A DNA stretch of 8,505 nt from Alphaproteobacteria bacterium (GTDB taxonomy: Bacteria; Pseudomonadota; Alphaproteobacteria; Caulobacterales; Maricaulaceae), in assembly GCA_030428405.1 (NCBI GenBank), contig JAUIEH010000093.1, forward strand, positions 1-8,505, read 5' to 3'. Made by a program: the position numbers and the translations under genes. Positions 1-5,765 of the stretch are shown here, one piece after another. The notes beneath the pieces are model-generated. The model saw nothing but the letters and a program-made list of their open reading frames with translations, had not been told where the DNA came from and searched no databases. Positions within the stretch are counted from its first letter, which is position 1; each line of letters starts with the position of its first letter.

Positions 1-23
1 AATGACGGCGCCGATCCCCTCGC

Positions 24-47
24 CCGAGTCGTTTTCTCGGATTTTTT
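24..47 (+). terminator. weak intrinsic-terminator-like hairpin
   Basis: CCGAG (24-28) can pair with CTCGG (36-40) across a 7-base loop, followed by A and a run of six T (42-47). This is the shape of a rho-independent terminator for a plus-strand gene ending upstream of or at the window start. The stem is only five base pairs, so it would be weak. Short open frames run in from the window edge and end at TAG 47-49 or TAG 64-66. Either could be the end of that upstream gene, but neither can be identified. Confidence 0.35.
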
Positions 48-173
48 AGGTCGCGGCGCGCGCTAGCGCTCGACGCCGCGCAACCTGCCCGTTAGCGTTA
101 ATGCGGGAGCGGACGGGCCGCACGCGTTCACCTAATCGACGGCTCCGCCGCGCAGCACGAGGCGCACGACGCA

Positions 174-1817
174 ATGGCGCGTGCAGGTGGGGTCAGCGCG
201 CGGCCGTCGCCGCGCGAGCGTGTGTATGCGCGTTCAAGAGACGCCGGTTCGCCGGCGCTCCGGCTTGGCGCGCGCAACGCCGAGAGACATCAAAAGCGCT
301 CCGCGCCCTCACGCGATCAGCTCGTCAAAGCCGCGCGGCAGGCCGAGACGCATTTGCGCCGAACGCGGCCGAACGCCTCGGCGGCATATGGGGCGAACCG
401 CATACAGACGACACTGGCGGCGATCGGCGCCATCTCCGCCGCCATTTTCGCCTGCATCGATCCCAGCGCCGCTGCGCAGCTGGCGAGCATCGTCTTCGCC
501 GTCGTGCTTGGCGCATTGTCCGTGTTTCGTTTCGCCGCCTGCGCAACGCCGCCCAGACGCGCTTCGACATCAAGCTGGCGCGACGAGCCGCCGGTCTACA
601 CGGTGATCGCAGCGCTTTATCAGGAAAGCGACGTTCTGGCCGAACTGGTCGCCTCGCTGTCGCGGCTCGATTATCCGCGCGACCGGCTCGACATCAAACT
701 CGTGCTCGAAGCCGACGACGCCGAGACCATCGCCGCGGCCCACGCGCTGAAGCTGGATGAGCGTTTCCAGATCTTGCTGGCGCCGCCCGGCGCGCCGCGC
801 ACCAAGCCGCGCGCGCTCAATATCGCGCTGGCCTTCGCCAGAGGCGAGTTCGTCACCGTCTATGACGCAGAAGACCGTCCGTCGCCGGACCAGCTTCGCG
901 CAGCACTTGACGCTTTCGCAGACGGCGGCGACGCGCTCGCCTGCGTACAGGCGCCGTTGAGCTGGTATAATGCGCGCGAGACTTGGCTGACACGGCAATT
1001 CGCGCTCGAATACGCCGTTCAGTTCCATGTCATCCTGCCGGCGCTTGCGCGCTGGGGCTGGGCGCTGCCGCTCGGCGGAACGTCGAACCATTTCCGTACG
1101 CGCGCCCTCAAATCCGTCGGCGGATGGGACCCGCACAACGTCACCGAGGACGCCGATCTGGGCTTTCGTCTGGCGGCGGAGGGCTGGCGCACCGGCGTCA
1201 TTTCGCCTGGCACGCGCGAGGAAGCCACGACCACGCTTGCGCCCTGGACGCGCCAGCGCACGCGCTGGATCAAAGGCTTCATGCAGACCTGGCTCGTCCA
1301 TATGCGCAGACCGCTCGCGCTTGTTCGCGGCGGCGGGATCGGCGCCGCCGCCGCGCTGCATCTGACGATCGGCTTATCCGCCCTCTCCAGCCTCCTGCAC
1401 GCGCCCATCGCCGCCGGCTGTCTCCTGGCGCTGTTGACGGGCGTGCTGAGCTGGCAGGCGGCGGCGATGTTTCTTGGCGGCTACGCGGTTGCAGCGGGCG
1501 CGGCTTTGCTGGGCGCGCGCCGCGCCGGTCTGGGACCTGTCCTGCTCGACGTCGCGGCCATGCCCGCCTACTGGACGCTGCACACCCGCGCCGCCGTTCT
1601 CGCCGTCATCGAACTTGTCCGTAGACCGCATTACTGGGCGAAGACGACGCATGGCGTCTCCGCCATGTTTCGACGTCCTGCGCGTGGGGCCAGGCCTGAA
1701 GCTATGCCTAAGCCTGAGTCTGCGTGCGCGCCCGACGGCGACGCCGCCAGCGCAGTCCAAGCCAGCCGAGCGGAACCAAAACCACGAGCGCCGGCAGGAG
1801 ATAGCCCAACAGCCTGA
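174..1817 (+). CDS. membrane family-2 glycosyltransferase (cellulose-synthase-like fold)
   Basis: A processive-type GT2 enzyme that would transfer a sugar from a nucleotide-sugar donor at the inner membrane, probably for a surface or secreted polysaccharide; donor and product are unknown. Two hydrophobic segments (about residues 79-95 and 101-122) precede the catalytic domain (about 140-375). Visible motifs are EADDAE (179-184), the DAED metal site (231-234), GGTSNHFR (301-308), TEDADLG (324-330) with the presumed catalytic Asp, and QRTRW (361-365). Several membrane segments follow (about 389-480), then the motif RPHYWAKTTHG (484-494) common in this family. The last 50 residues are Ala/Pro-rich and look disordered; their final part lies antisense to the next gene. 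ATG 174 has GAGG at 159-162. The first 60 Arg-rich residues look unlike a conserved domain, so a later start such as TTG 354 is possible. Family assignment is firm; the start is not. Confidence 0.88.
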   Translation: MARAGGVSARPSPRERVYARSRDAGSPALRLGARNAERHQKRSAPSRDQLVKAARQAETHLRRTRPNASAAYGANRIQTTLAAIGAISAAIFACIDPSAAAQLASIVFAVVLGALSVFRFAACATPPRRASTSSWRDEPPVYTVIAALYQESDVLAELVASLSRLDYPRDRLDIKLVLEADDAETIAAAHALKLDERFQILLAPPGAPRTKPRALNIALAFARGEFVTVYDAEDRPSPDQLRAALDAFADGGDALACVQAPLSWYNARETWLTRQFALEYAVQFHVILPALARWGWALPLGGTSNHFRTRALKSVGGWDPHNVTEDADLGFRLAAEGWRTGVISPGTREEATTTLAPWTRQRTRWIKGFMQTWLVHMRRPLALVRGGGIGAAAALHLTIGLSALSSLLHAPIAAGCLLALLTGVLSWQAAAMFLGGYAVAAGAALLGARRAGLGPVLLDVAAMPAYWTLHTRAAVLAVIELVRRPHYWAKTTHGVSAMFRRPARGARPEAMPKPESACAPDGDAASAVQASRAEPKPRAPAGDSPTA

Positions 1818-2661
1818 TCATGAAGGCGAGCGTCTCAGAGGCGTAGCCGAAGAAGTTTTGGATCGCCTCGCCCAGCGGGTTGAACGCGCTCGGACGCAAG
1901 ACTTCGCGCTGCGATATGTAGGTCAGATTGAGATGAGACATCTCCACGCGCCGGCGCATCATCTCGAGCTGGCTCTGGCGGGAGTCGATCTGGCCCTGCA
2001 CGTCCGCAATCTGACGCTCGACGGCGAGCAGGTCAGACATTTCGCCGGGCTGGGTTTCAAGTATTTCCATCAAGCGGTCACGCAACGCGATGCGCGCGGC
2101 GAGCATGGCCTGGGTGTCGGTGATCGCCGCCGTCAGGTCTTCCGCTGTGACGTTGGACGAAGTGATGCGGCCGCCCGCCTCCTCGGCGTCGTCCGAAAGT
2201 CCCGCGCGCAGACTGGTGAGCCAGCCCGGCTCGGCGCGCAGACGCAACGAAGCGTGGACATAATCCGTGCCGGTCTCGGAGATATTCGCATTGAGCAGCT
2301 GACACACGCTCGGCCCCGCCGCCCGGCAGGCCTCGACATGAGCGTCCATCGTCGCGCGCACGCTGTCGGTCGGCAGCGTCATCTGCACGTCATAGCGATA
2401 GGCCAAAAGCGCGCCGTCCTCGGCCATCTGCTCCATGGTCCGGGGCTCGCCGCCATCGGAAGGCGATGCGCCGTCGACGGCAGCGAAATTCGCTTCGCTG
2501 CGCGCCATGCGGTCGCTTCCGCCTACATAGCCTTCCACCATGGGCGGCGGCGAAGGCGGCGGGGCCATTTCCGCCTGTTCGCGGCGTGAATTTTCCTGAC
2601 CGCACGCGCTCAAAGCGGCGAGCGCGGTCAATGCGACTGTTGCAGCGAGCAGTTTCCTCAT
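1708..2661 (-). CDS. DUF4349 domain lipoprotein with C-terminal membrane anchor
   Basis: Function unknown. The N-terminus is a lipoprotein signal: basic MRK, a hydrophobic stretch, and lipobox LSAC with the acylated Cys at residue 20. A Pro-rich linker follows (34-40). The body (about 85-255) matches the DUF4349 layout: an alpha/beta segment with two cysteines (112 and 120) that could form a disulfide in the periplasm, a long heptad-like helical region (about 173-240), then a short beta return (MSHLNLTYIS). A membrane helix (about 278-304) ends in a run of arginines, so the protein should be tethered at both ends with the tail in the cytoplasm. Length (317 aa) is typical. The 3' end overlaps the convergent glycosyltransferase by 110 bases; the overlapping part encodes the membrane helix and tail. 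No strong Shine-Dalgarno is visible before ATG 2661. Antisense open frames over this gene are codon-bias shadows. Confidence 0.85.
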   Translation of the reverse strand: MRKLLAATVALTALAALSACGQENSRREQAEMAPPPSPPPMVEGYVGGSDRMARSEANFAAVDGASPSDGGEPRTMEQMAEDGALLAYRYDVQMTLPTDSVRATMDAHVEACRAAGPSVCQLLNANISETGTDYVHASLRLRAEPGWLTSLRAGLSDDAEEAGGRITSSNVTAEDLTAAITDTQAMLAARIALRDRLMEILETQPGEMSDLLAVERQIADVQGQIDSRQSQLEMMRRRVEMSHLNLTYISQREVLRPSAFNPLGEAIQNFFGYASETLAFMIRLLGYLLPALVVLVPLGWLGLRWRRRRRARTQTQA

Positions 2662-2736
2662 AAAGACGAGGCTCGAACCGGATTGCGGCGGGGTGAAGGC
2701 GTGGGCGCGGAAGATTTAGGCACGCACGGACCAGGC

Positions 2737-2949
2737 ATGGGACTGACCATCGGCCTGCTGGTCGCAGGGGCCATCGTGCTCGCTCTGTCAGCCTGGCGTC
2801 ACGGTCGTCCGCATGATCCCGTCCGCGGCCCGCGCATGGTGCCCTGGGCGATCATCATGCTCATCGCCGCCACATGGTGTCTGGTGATGCTGGTGCACAT
2901 CATCAACCTGCTCGGCGTGCAGACCGGCGGCGGGCGCCCGCGCCTTTAA
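2737..2949 (+). CDS. two-helix small membrane protein, unknown function
   Basis: A 70-residue protein with two predicted membrane helices (about residues 3-20 and 35-59) joined by a short basic, Pro-containing loop (RHGRPHDPVRGPR), and a short Gly/Arg tail. By the positive-inside rule the loop should be cytoplasmic. The ATG at 2737 is chosen because the hydrophobic helix begins immediately after it. The open frame extends to TTG 2683 and GTG 2701, but those add a Gly-rich segment with no membrane character. Ribosome-binding support is weak (CGGA at 2727-2730). It is divergent from the DUF4349 lipoprotein and lies 89 bases upstream of the CoA transferase, with which it may be co-transcribed. 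The loop and second helix resemble uncharacterised alphaproteobacterial miniproteins I recall in general terms; no function is known. Confidence 0.7.
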   Translation: MGLTIGLLVAGAIVLALSAWRHGRPHDPVRGPRMVPWAIIMLIAATWCLVMLVHIINLLGVQTGGGRPRL

Positions 2950-3038
2950 CCGCACGCAGATCGCCTGCGGATTGCGCGCGCACGCGGCATCGGTTGGGAT
3001 GGGCGGACTGAAACGTTTTGAGCCTCGCGGAGACCCCA

Positions 3039-4133
3039 ATGGCCAAAGGCCCGCTCGCCGGATTGCGCGTGCTTGAATTCACCGGACTGGGACCGGGGCC
3101 CTATGCTGCGATGCTGCTGGGCGATCTCGGCGCCGACGTCGTGCGCATCGACCGGCCGGGCGCGGGCGCTGCGCCCAATGAAGCGACCGCGCGCTCGCGC
3201 ACATCCATCGCGCTCGACGTCAAATCCGAGGACGGTCGCGCTCAGGCGCTCGCCGCCATTAAGCAGGCCGATGTTCTGATTGAGGGCTTCCGTCCCGGCG
3301 TGATGGAGCGGCTTGGTCTTGGGCCGGATGATGCGCTCGCCGCCAATCCGCGCCTCATCTATGGCCGCATGACCGGCTGGGGCCAGGACGGACCGCTCGC
3401 CCAGCGCGCGGGCCACGACATCGACTATATCGCGCTCACCGGCGCGCTCGACGCCATCGGCCAGAAAGGCGGCGCCCCGGTTCCGCCGCTCAATCTGATC
3501 GGCGATTTCGGCGGCGGCTCGCTCTTTCTCGTTTTCGGAATTTGCGCAGCGCTGTATGAGCGCGAACGCTCCGGGAAAGGACAAGTCGTCGATACAGCCA
3601 TTATCGACGGCGCCGCCTCGATGATGACGATCTTCAACTGGCTGTCGGCGTCCGGCGTCACCACGATGGCGCGCGGCGAAGGCTTTCTCTCGGGCGGCGC
3701 GCCTTATTATCGCTGCTATGAATGCGCCGACGGCAAGCATGTCGCGGTTGGCGCGCTCGAGCCGCAATTCTACGCCGTGCTTTTGGAGAAGACGGGCGCA
3801 GACCCCGACGCGCTCGGCCATCAGCTCGACCAGAACGCCTGGCCGGCAGCCCAAGACGAACTGGCCCGCATTTTCAAGACTAAGACCCGCGCGGAATGGA
3901 CCGCGATTTTCGAGGACACCGATGCTTGCGTGGCGCCTGTGCTCAGCCTCGATGAGGCGCCGGACCATCCGCATATGGCGCAAAGAGAGGTCTACGGAGA
4001 ATATTTCGGCCTGAACCAGCCCAATCCCGCGCCGCGCTTTTCGCGCACGCCCGGCGCGGTGCAGAGCGCCCCGCCCAAGGCCGGCGAAGGCGGCGCCGAG
4101 GCGCTCGCACGCTGGGGCGTGAAGCTGGATTAG
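3039..4133 (+). CDS. alpha-methylacyl-CoA racemase-type CaiB/BaiF CoA-transferase family protein
   Basis: A family III CoA-transferase-fold enzyme of the AMACR branch, which epimerises 2-methylacyl-CoA esters so that branched-chain acyl-CoAs can enter beta-oxidation. The N-terminus is classical (PLAGLRVLEFTGLGPGPYAAMLLGDLGADVVRID). Known racemase residues are present: His126 and Asp127 in AGHDIDY, Asp156 in IGDFGGG, and Glu241 in ALEPQF. These are the same numbers as the catalytic His126/Asp156/Glu241 reported for the Mycobacterium tuberculosis enzyme MCR. The family's RPGVMERLGLGP motif is at 85-96. At 364 aa the length is normal. ATG 3039 is preferred over TTG 3018 because GGAG (3029-3032) sits six bases ahead of it and homology begins there. 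It is convergent with the tRNA-Gly gene and has no other fatty-acid gene nearby, so the substrate is open. A CoA-transferase role is less likely, since Asp156 sits in the racemase motif. Confidence 0.93.
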   Translation: MAKGPLAGLRVLEFTGLGPGPYAAMLLGDLGADVVRIDRPGAGAAPNEATARSRTSIALDVKSEDGRAQALAAIKQADVLIEGFRPGVMERLGLGPDDALAANPRLIYGRMTGWGQDGPLAQRAGHDIDYIALTGALDAIGQKGGAPVPPLNLIGDFGGGSLFLVFGICAALYERERSGKGQVVDTAIIDGAASMMTIFNWLSASGVTTMARGEGFLSGGAPYYRCYECADGKHVAVGALEPQFYAVLLEKTGADPDALGHQLDQNAWPAAQDELARIFKTKTRAEWTAIFEDTDACVAPVLSLDEAPDHPHMAQREVYGEYFGLNQPNPAPRFSRTPGAVQSAPPKAGEGGAEALARWGVKLD

Positions 4134-4157
4134 AGGGAAATGCGCGCCGTAGCGGCT

Positions 4158-4231
4158 TGGAGCGGGCAGCGGGAATCGAACCCGCACGAAAAGCTTGGGA
4201 AGCTTTCAGGCTACCACTACATCATGCCCGC
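4158..4231 (-). tRNA. tRNA-Gly (anticodon CCC)
   Basis: On the minus strand the 5' end is at 4231. The acceptor stem GCGGGCA pairs fully with TGCCCGC, followed by discriminator T (4161) and an encoded CCA (4158-4160). The anticodon stem AAAGC/GCTTT encloses the loop TTCCCAA, giving anticodon CCC, which reads GGG glycine codons. The T-arm GCGGG-TTCGATT-CCCGC is perfect. The D-arm (ATGT/GCCT) is imperfect, with one T-C mismatch and one G-T pair, which I believe is common in alphaproteobacterial tRNA-Gly(CCC). It is 71 nt without CCA. It lies 46 bases downstream of the small membrane protein gene on the same strand. Confidence 0.96.
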
Positions 4232-4277
4232 TTCACCGCCATGATAGCCGAGCGCGCGGCGCGCTCATAGATGCGGT

Positions 4278-4550
4278 TCAGGCTTCGCCGACGCGGTCAT
4301 CACGCGCAGCTTCGTCGCGGCGGCCGCGGCCGGTCAGGAAACGCCAGATTTTCTGACGCGCCTCGAACACGGTCAGGCCGAGCACGAACGCCATCGCCCA
4401 GATGAGCCCCTCGGTCGCGAACGCTGCGACGGTCAACAGCACCGTCTTCATGGTCGTGCTGACGTCCAAGAACATGCCGACGCCGAACGCCGTCCAGGCG
4501 CTGATACAGACCAGCACGGCGACTAAGGCGATGATTTTCTTGATGCTCAT
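4278..4550 (-). CDS. two-helix small membrane protein, unknown function
   Basis: A 90-residue protein with two predicted membrane helices (about residues 5-26 and 36-60). A short segment with FLDVSTTMKT joins them, and a charged tail follows (ARQKIWRFLTGRGRRDEAARDDRVGEA) that is probably cytoplasmic. No enzymatic motif is visible and I do not recognise a named family. ATG 4550 is supported by GAGG in the minus-strand leader, seven bases ahead. It has a candidate sigma-70 promoter with a perfect TTGACA -35 and an inverted repeat over its leader, described separately. It is divergent from the radical SAM gene, sharing a 166-base intergenic region, and tRNA-Gly follows it on the same strand. Confidence 0.75.
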   Translation of the reverse strand: MSIKKIIALVAVLVCISAWTAFGVGMFLDVSTTMKTVLLTVAAFATEGLIWAMAFVLGLTVFEARQKIWRFLTGRGRRDEAARDDRVGEA

Positions 4551-4557
4551 GATCCAA

Positions 4558-4592
4558 CCTCATTTGTAAAGCTTGCTTGTCACAAAATGAGG
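4558..4592 (-). repeat. inverted repeat over the ribosome binding site
   Basis: CCTCATTTGT (4558-4567) is the reverse complement of ACAAAATGAGG (4582-4592) apart from one bulged base, with 14 bases between. On the minus strand the inner arm contains the GAGG presumed to be the Shine-Dalgarno of the small membrane protein; the outer arm overlaps the candidate -10 region. It could be a DNA operator, or an RNA hairpin hiding the ribosome binding site if transcription starts further upstream than the promoter predicted here. Confidence 0.5.
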
Positions 4593-4611
4593 GCGCGGCG
4601 CGTAATGTCAA
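4584..4611 (-). promoter_or_regulatory. candidate sigma-70 promoter for the small membrane protein
   Basis: On the minus strand a perfect TTGACA (-35; 4611-4606) is followed by a 16-base spacer and CATTTT (4589-4584), a poor match to TATAAT. Shifting by one base gives ATTTTG with a 17-base spacer. Start of transcription would fall near 4577, leaving a leader of about 27 bases before ATG 4550. The -35 is convincing and the -10 is not. Confidence 0.45.
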
Positions 4612-4716
4612 GCACCTTTGTCATTTTACCGGCCGCCGCCACACGCGCTCGTGACTGCGCGCGAGCGCACTGCGTCTGGCGCGCGACGGGCTGAGCGCTA
4701 AGTTGGAGCGCAGACC

Positions 4717-5700
4717 ATGGCGCAGCGACACGACATGCACACGATCATTCCCGAGCGGACCACTGCGCCGGTTGCGCGCATGAAGTTCGTCGACCCGGAC
4801 ACAACCGCTGATGGGCAGGCGCGGGCGCATGTGACGTTCAACCGGCTCGAAACGCTCTGGGTGAACACGGGCACGCAATGCAACATTACGTGCACGAACT
4901 GCTATATTGAGAGCTCGCCGAGCAATGACCGGCTGTCCTATCTGACGGCGGACGAGCTTGCGCCGTTTCTCGATGAGGTCGACGCACTAAACGCACGACC
5001 AATCGAAATCGGCTTCACGGGCGGCGAGCCCTTCCTCAATCCCGAAGCCCCTGACCTGATCGAGATGGCTTTAACGCGCGGCCATCGCGCGCTCGTCCTG
5101 ACCAATGCGATGAAGCCGATGCGCCGGCCACGAGTTGAACGCGCGCTCCTTGACCTGCGCGGCCAATATGGCGCGCGTCTGAGCCTGCGCGTCAGTCTCG
5201 ACAGTCACGACCGCGCGCTTCACGACCAGGAGCGCGGCGAAGGCGCGTTTGACGCAGCGCTGGAAGGGCTCGTCTGGCTCGCGCGCGAGGGTTTTGATAT
5301 CTCCGTGGCCGGACGGCGCGGCTTTGCTGAAAGCGAAGATGCCGCGCGCGCTGGTTTCGCCGCGTTGTTTGCGCGAAACGCCATCGCTATCGATGCGCAC
5401 GATCCCGCCCGCCTTGTGCTGTTCCCGGAAATGCAGCCCGCTCGCGATGCGCCGGAGATTACGCATGCGTGCTGGGGCATTCTCGACAAGTCGCCAAATG
5501 ACATGATGTGCGCGAGCTCGCGCATGATCGTGAAGCGCAAGGGCGCAGCGAGGCCGAGCGTCATTTCGTGTACGCTTTTACCGTATACGCCTGAGTTTGA
5601 GATGGGCGCGACGCTCGCGGAAAGCCTGACGCCCGTGCGCCTCAACCACCCTTTCTGTGCGCAGTTCTGCGTGCTCGGCGGTGCGAGCTGCTCGACTTAA
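4717..5700 (+). CDS. radical SAM protein with cysteine-rich C-terminus
   Basis: A radical S-adenosylmethionine enzyme of unknown substrate. The [4Fe-4S]-binding CxxxCxxC motif is Cys55-Cys59-Cys62 (QCNITCTNCYIE), followed by GFTGGEPFLN (99-108), the glycine-rich SAM-binding segment, and LRVSLDSHD strand residues of the barrel. Beyond the barrel are six more cysteines: 252 (HACWGIL), 265 (MMCASS), 285 (ISCTLL), 314, 318 (CAQFC) and 325 (GGASC). Their number and spacing suggest an auxiliary iron-sulfur cluster, as in SPASM or twitch domains, though the spacing is not the standard SPASM pattern. ATG 4717 has GGAG at 4705-4708. It resembles a conserved alphaproteobacterial radical SAM group I know only as uncharacterised. 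It stands alone: divergent from a small membrane protein and convergent with dcd. No precursor peptide or maturase partner is visible, so peptide modification is not indicated. Confidence 0.9.
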   Translation: MAQRHDMHTIIPERTTAPVARMKFVDPDTTADGQARAHVTFNRLETLWVNTGTQCNITCTNCYIESSPSNDRLSYLTADELAPFLDEVDALNARPIEIGFTGGEPFLNPEAPDLIEMALTRGHRALVLTNAMKPMRRPRVERALLDLRGQYGARLSLRVSLDSHDRALHDQERGEGAFDAALEGLVWLAREGFDISVAGRRGFAESEDAARAGFAALFARNAIAIDAHDPARLVLFPEMQPARDAPEITHACWGILDKSPNDMMCASSRMIVKRKGAARPSVISCTLLPYTPEFEMGATLAESLTPVRLNHPFCAQFCVLGGASCST

Positions 5701-5722
5701 AGCGCTGAATATTCGAATGCTT

Positions 5723-5738
5723 CGGGCGCATGCGCCTG
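5723..5738. repeat. GC-rich palindrome between convergent genes
   Basis: GGCGCATGCGCC (5725-5736) is a perfect 12-base palindrome. One G-T and one C-G pair extend it to 5723-5738. It sits in the 65-base gap between the stop of the radical SAM gene and the stop of dcd. It could form a short hairpin in either transcript, but no T-run follows on either strand, so it is not a canonical intrinsic terminator. Confidence 0.35.
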
Positions 5739-5765
5739 CGTGCACATCCGCGCCCCAAACAGGCT

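Noticed and set aside
101..760. 219-codon open frame on the plus strand
   Set aside because: Arg-rich frame-shifted reading of the glycosyltransferase; its second half runs over the catalytic domain in the wrong frame.
570..1361. 263-codon open frame on the minus strand
   Set aside because: Antisense to the catalytic core of the glycosyltransferase, with no domain-like features.
1474..2589. 371-codon open frame on the plus strand
   Set aside because: Antisense to the DUF4349 lipoprotein, which has a proper lipobox, cysteines and membrane helix. The plus-strand translation lacks any such structure.
2955..2969. CGCAG/CTGCG hairpin after the small membrane protein as a terminator
   Set aside because: A five-pair stem without a T-run; read-through into the racemase gene seems more likely.
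2946..4187. 413-codon open frame on the minus strand
   Set aside because: Antisense to the racemase, whose catalytic motifs are intact. It also runs into the tRNA gene, so it is a codon-bias shadow.
4158..4231. tRNA-Gly as an integration (attachment) site
   Set aside because: No integrase, no direct repeat of the tRNA 3' end and no foreign-looking genes lie beside it in this window.
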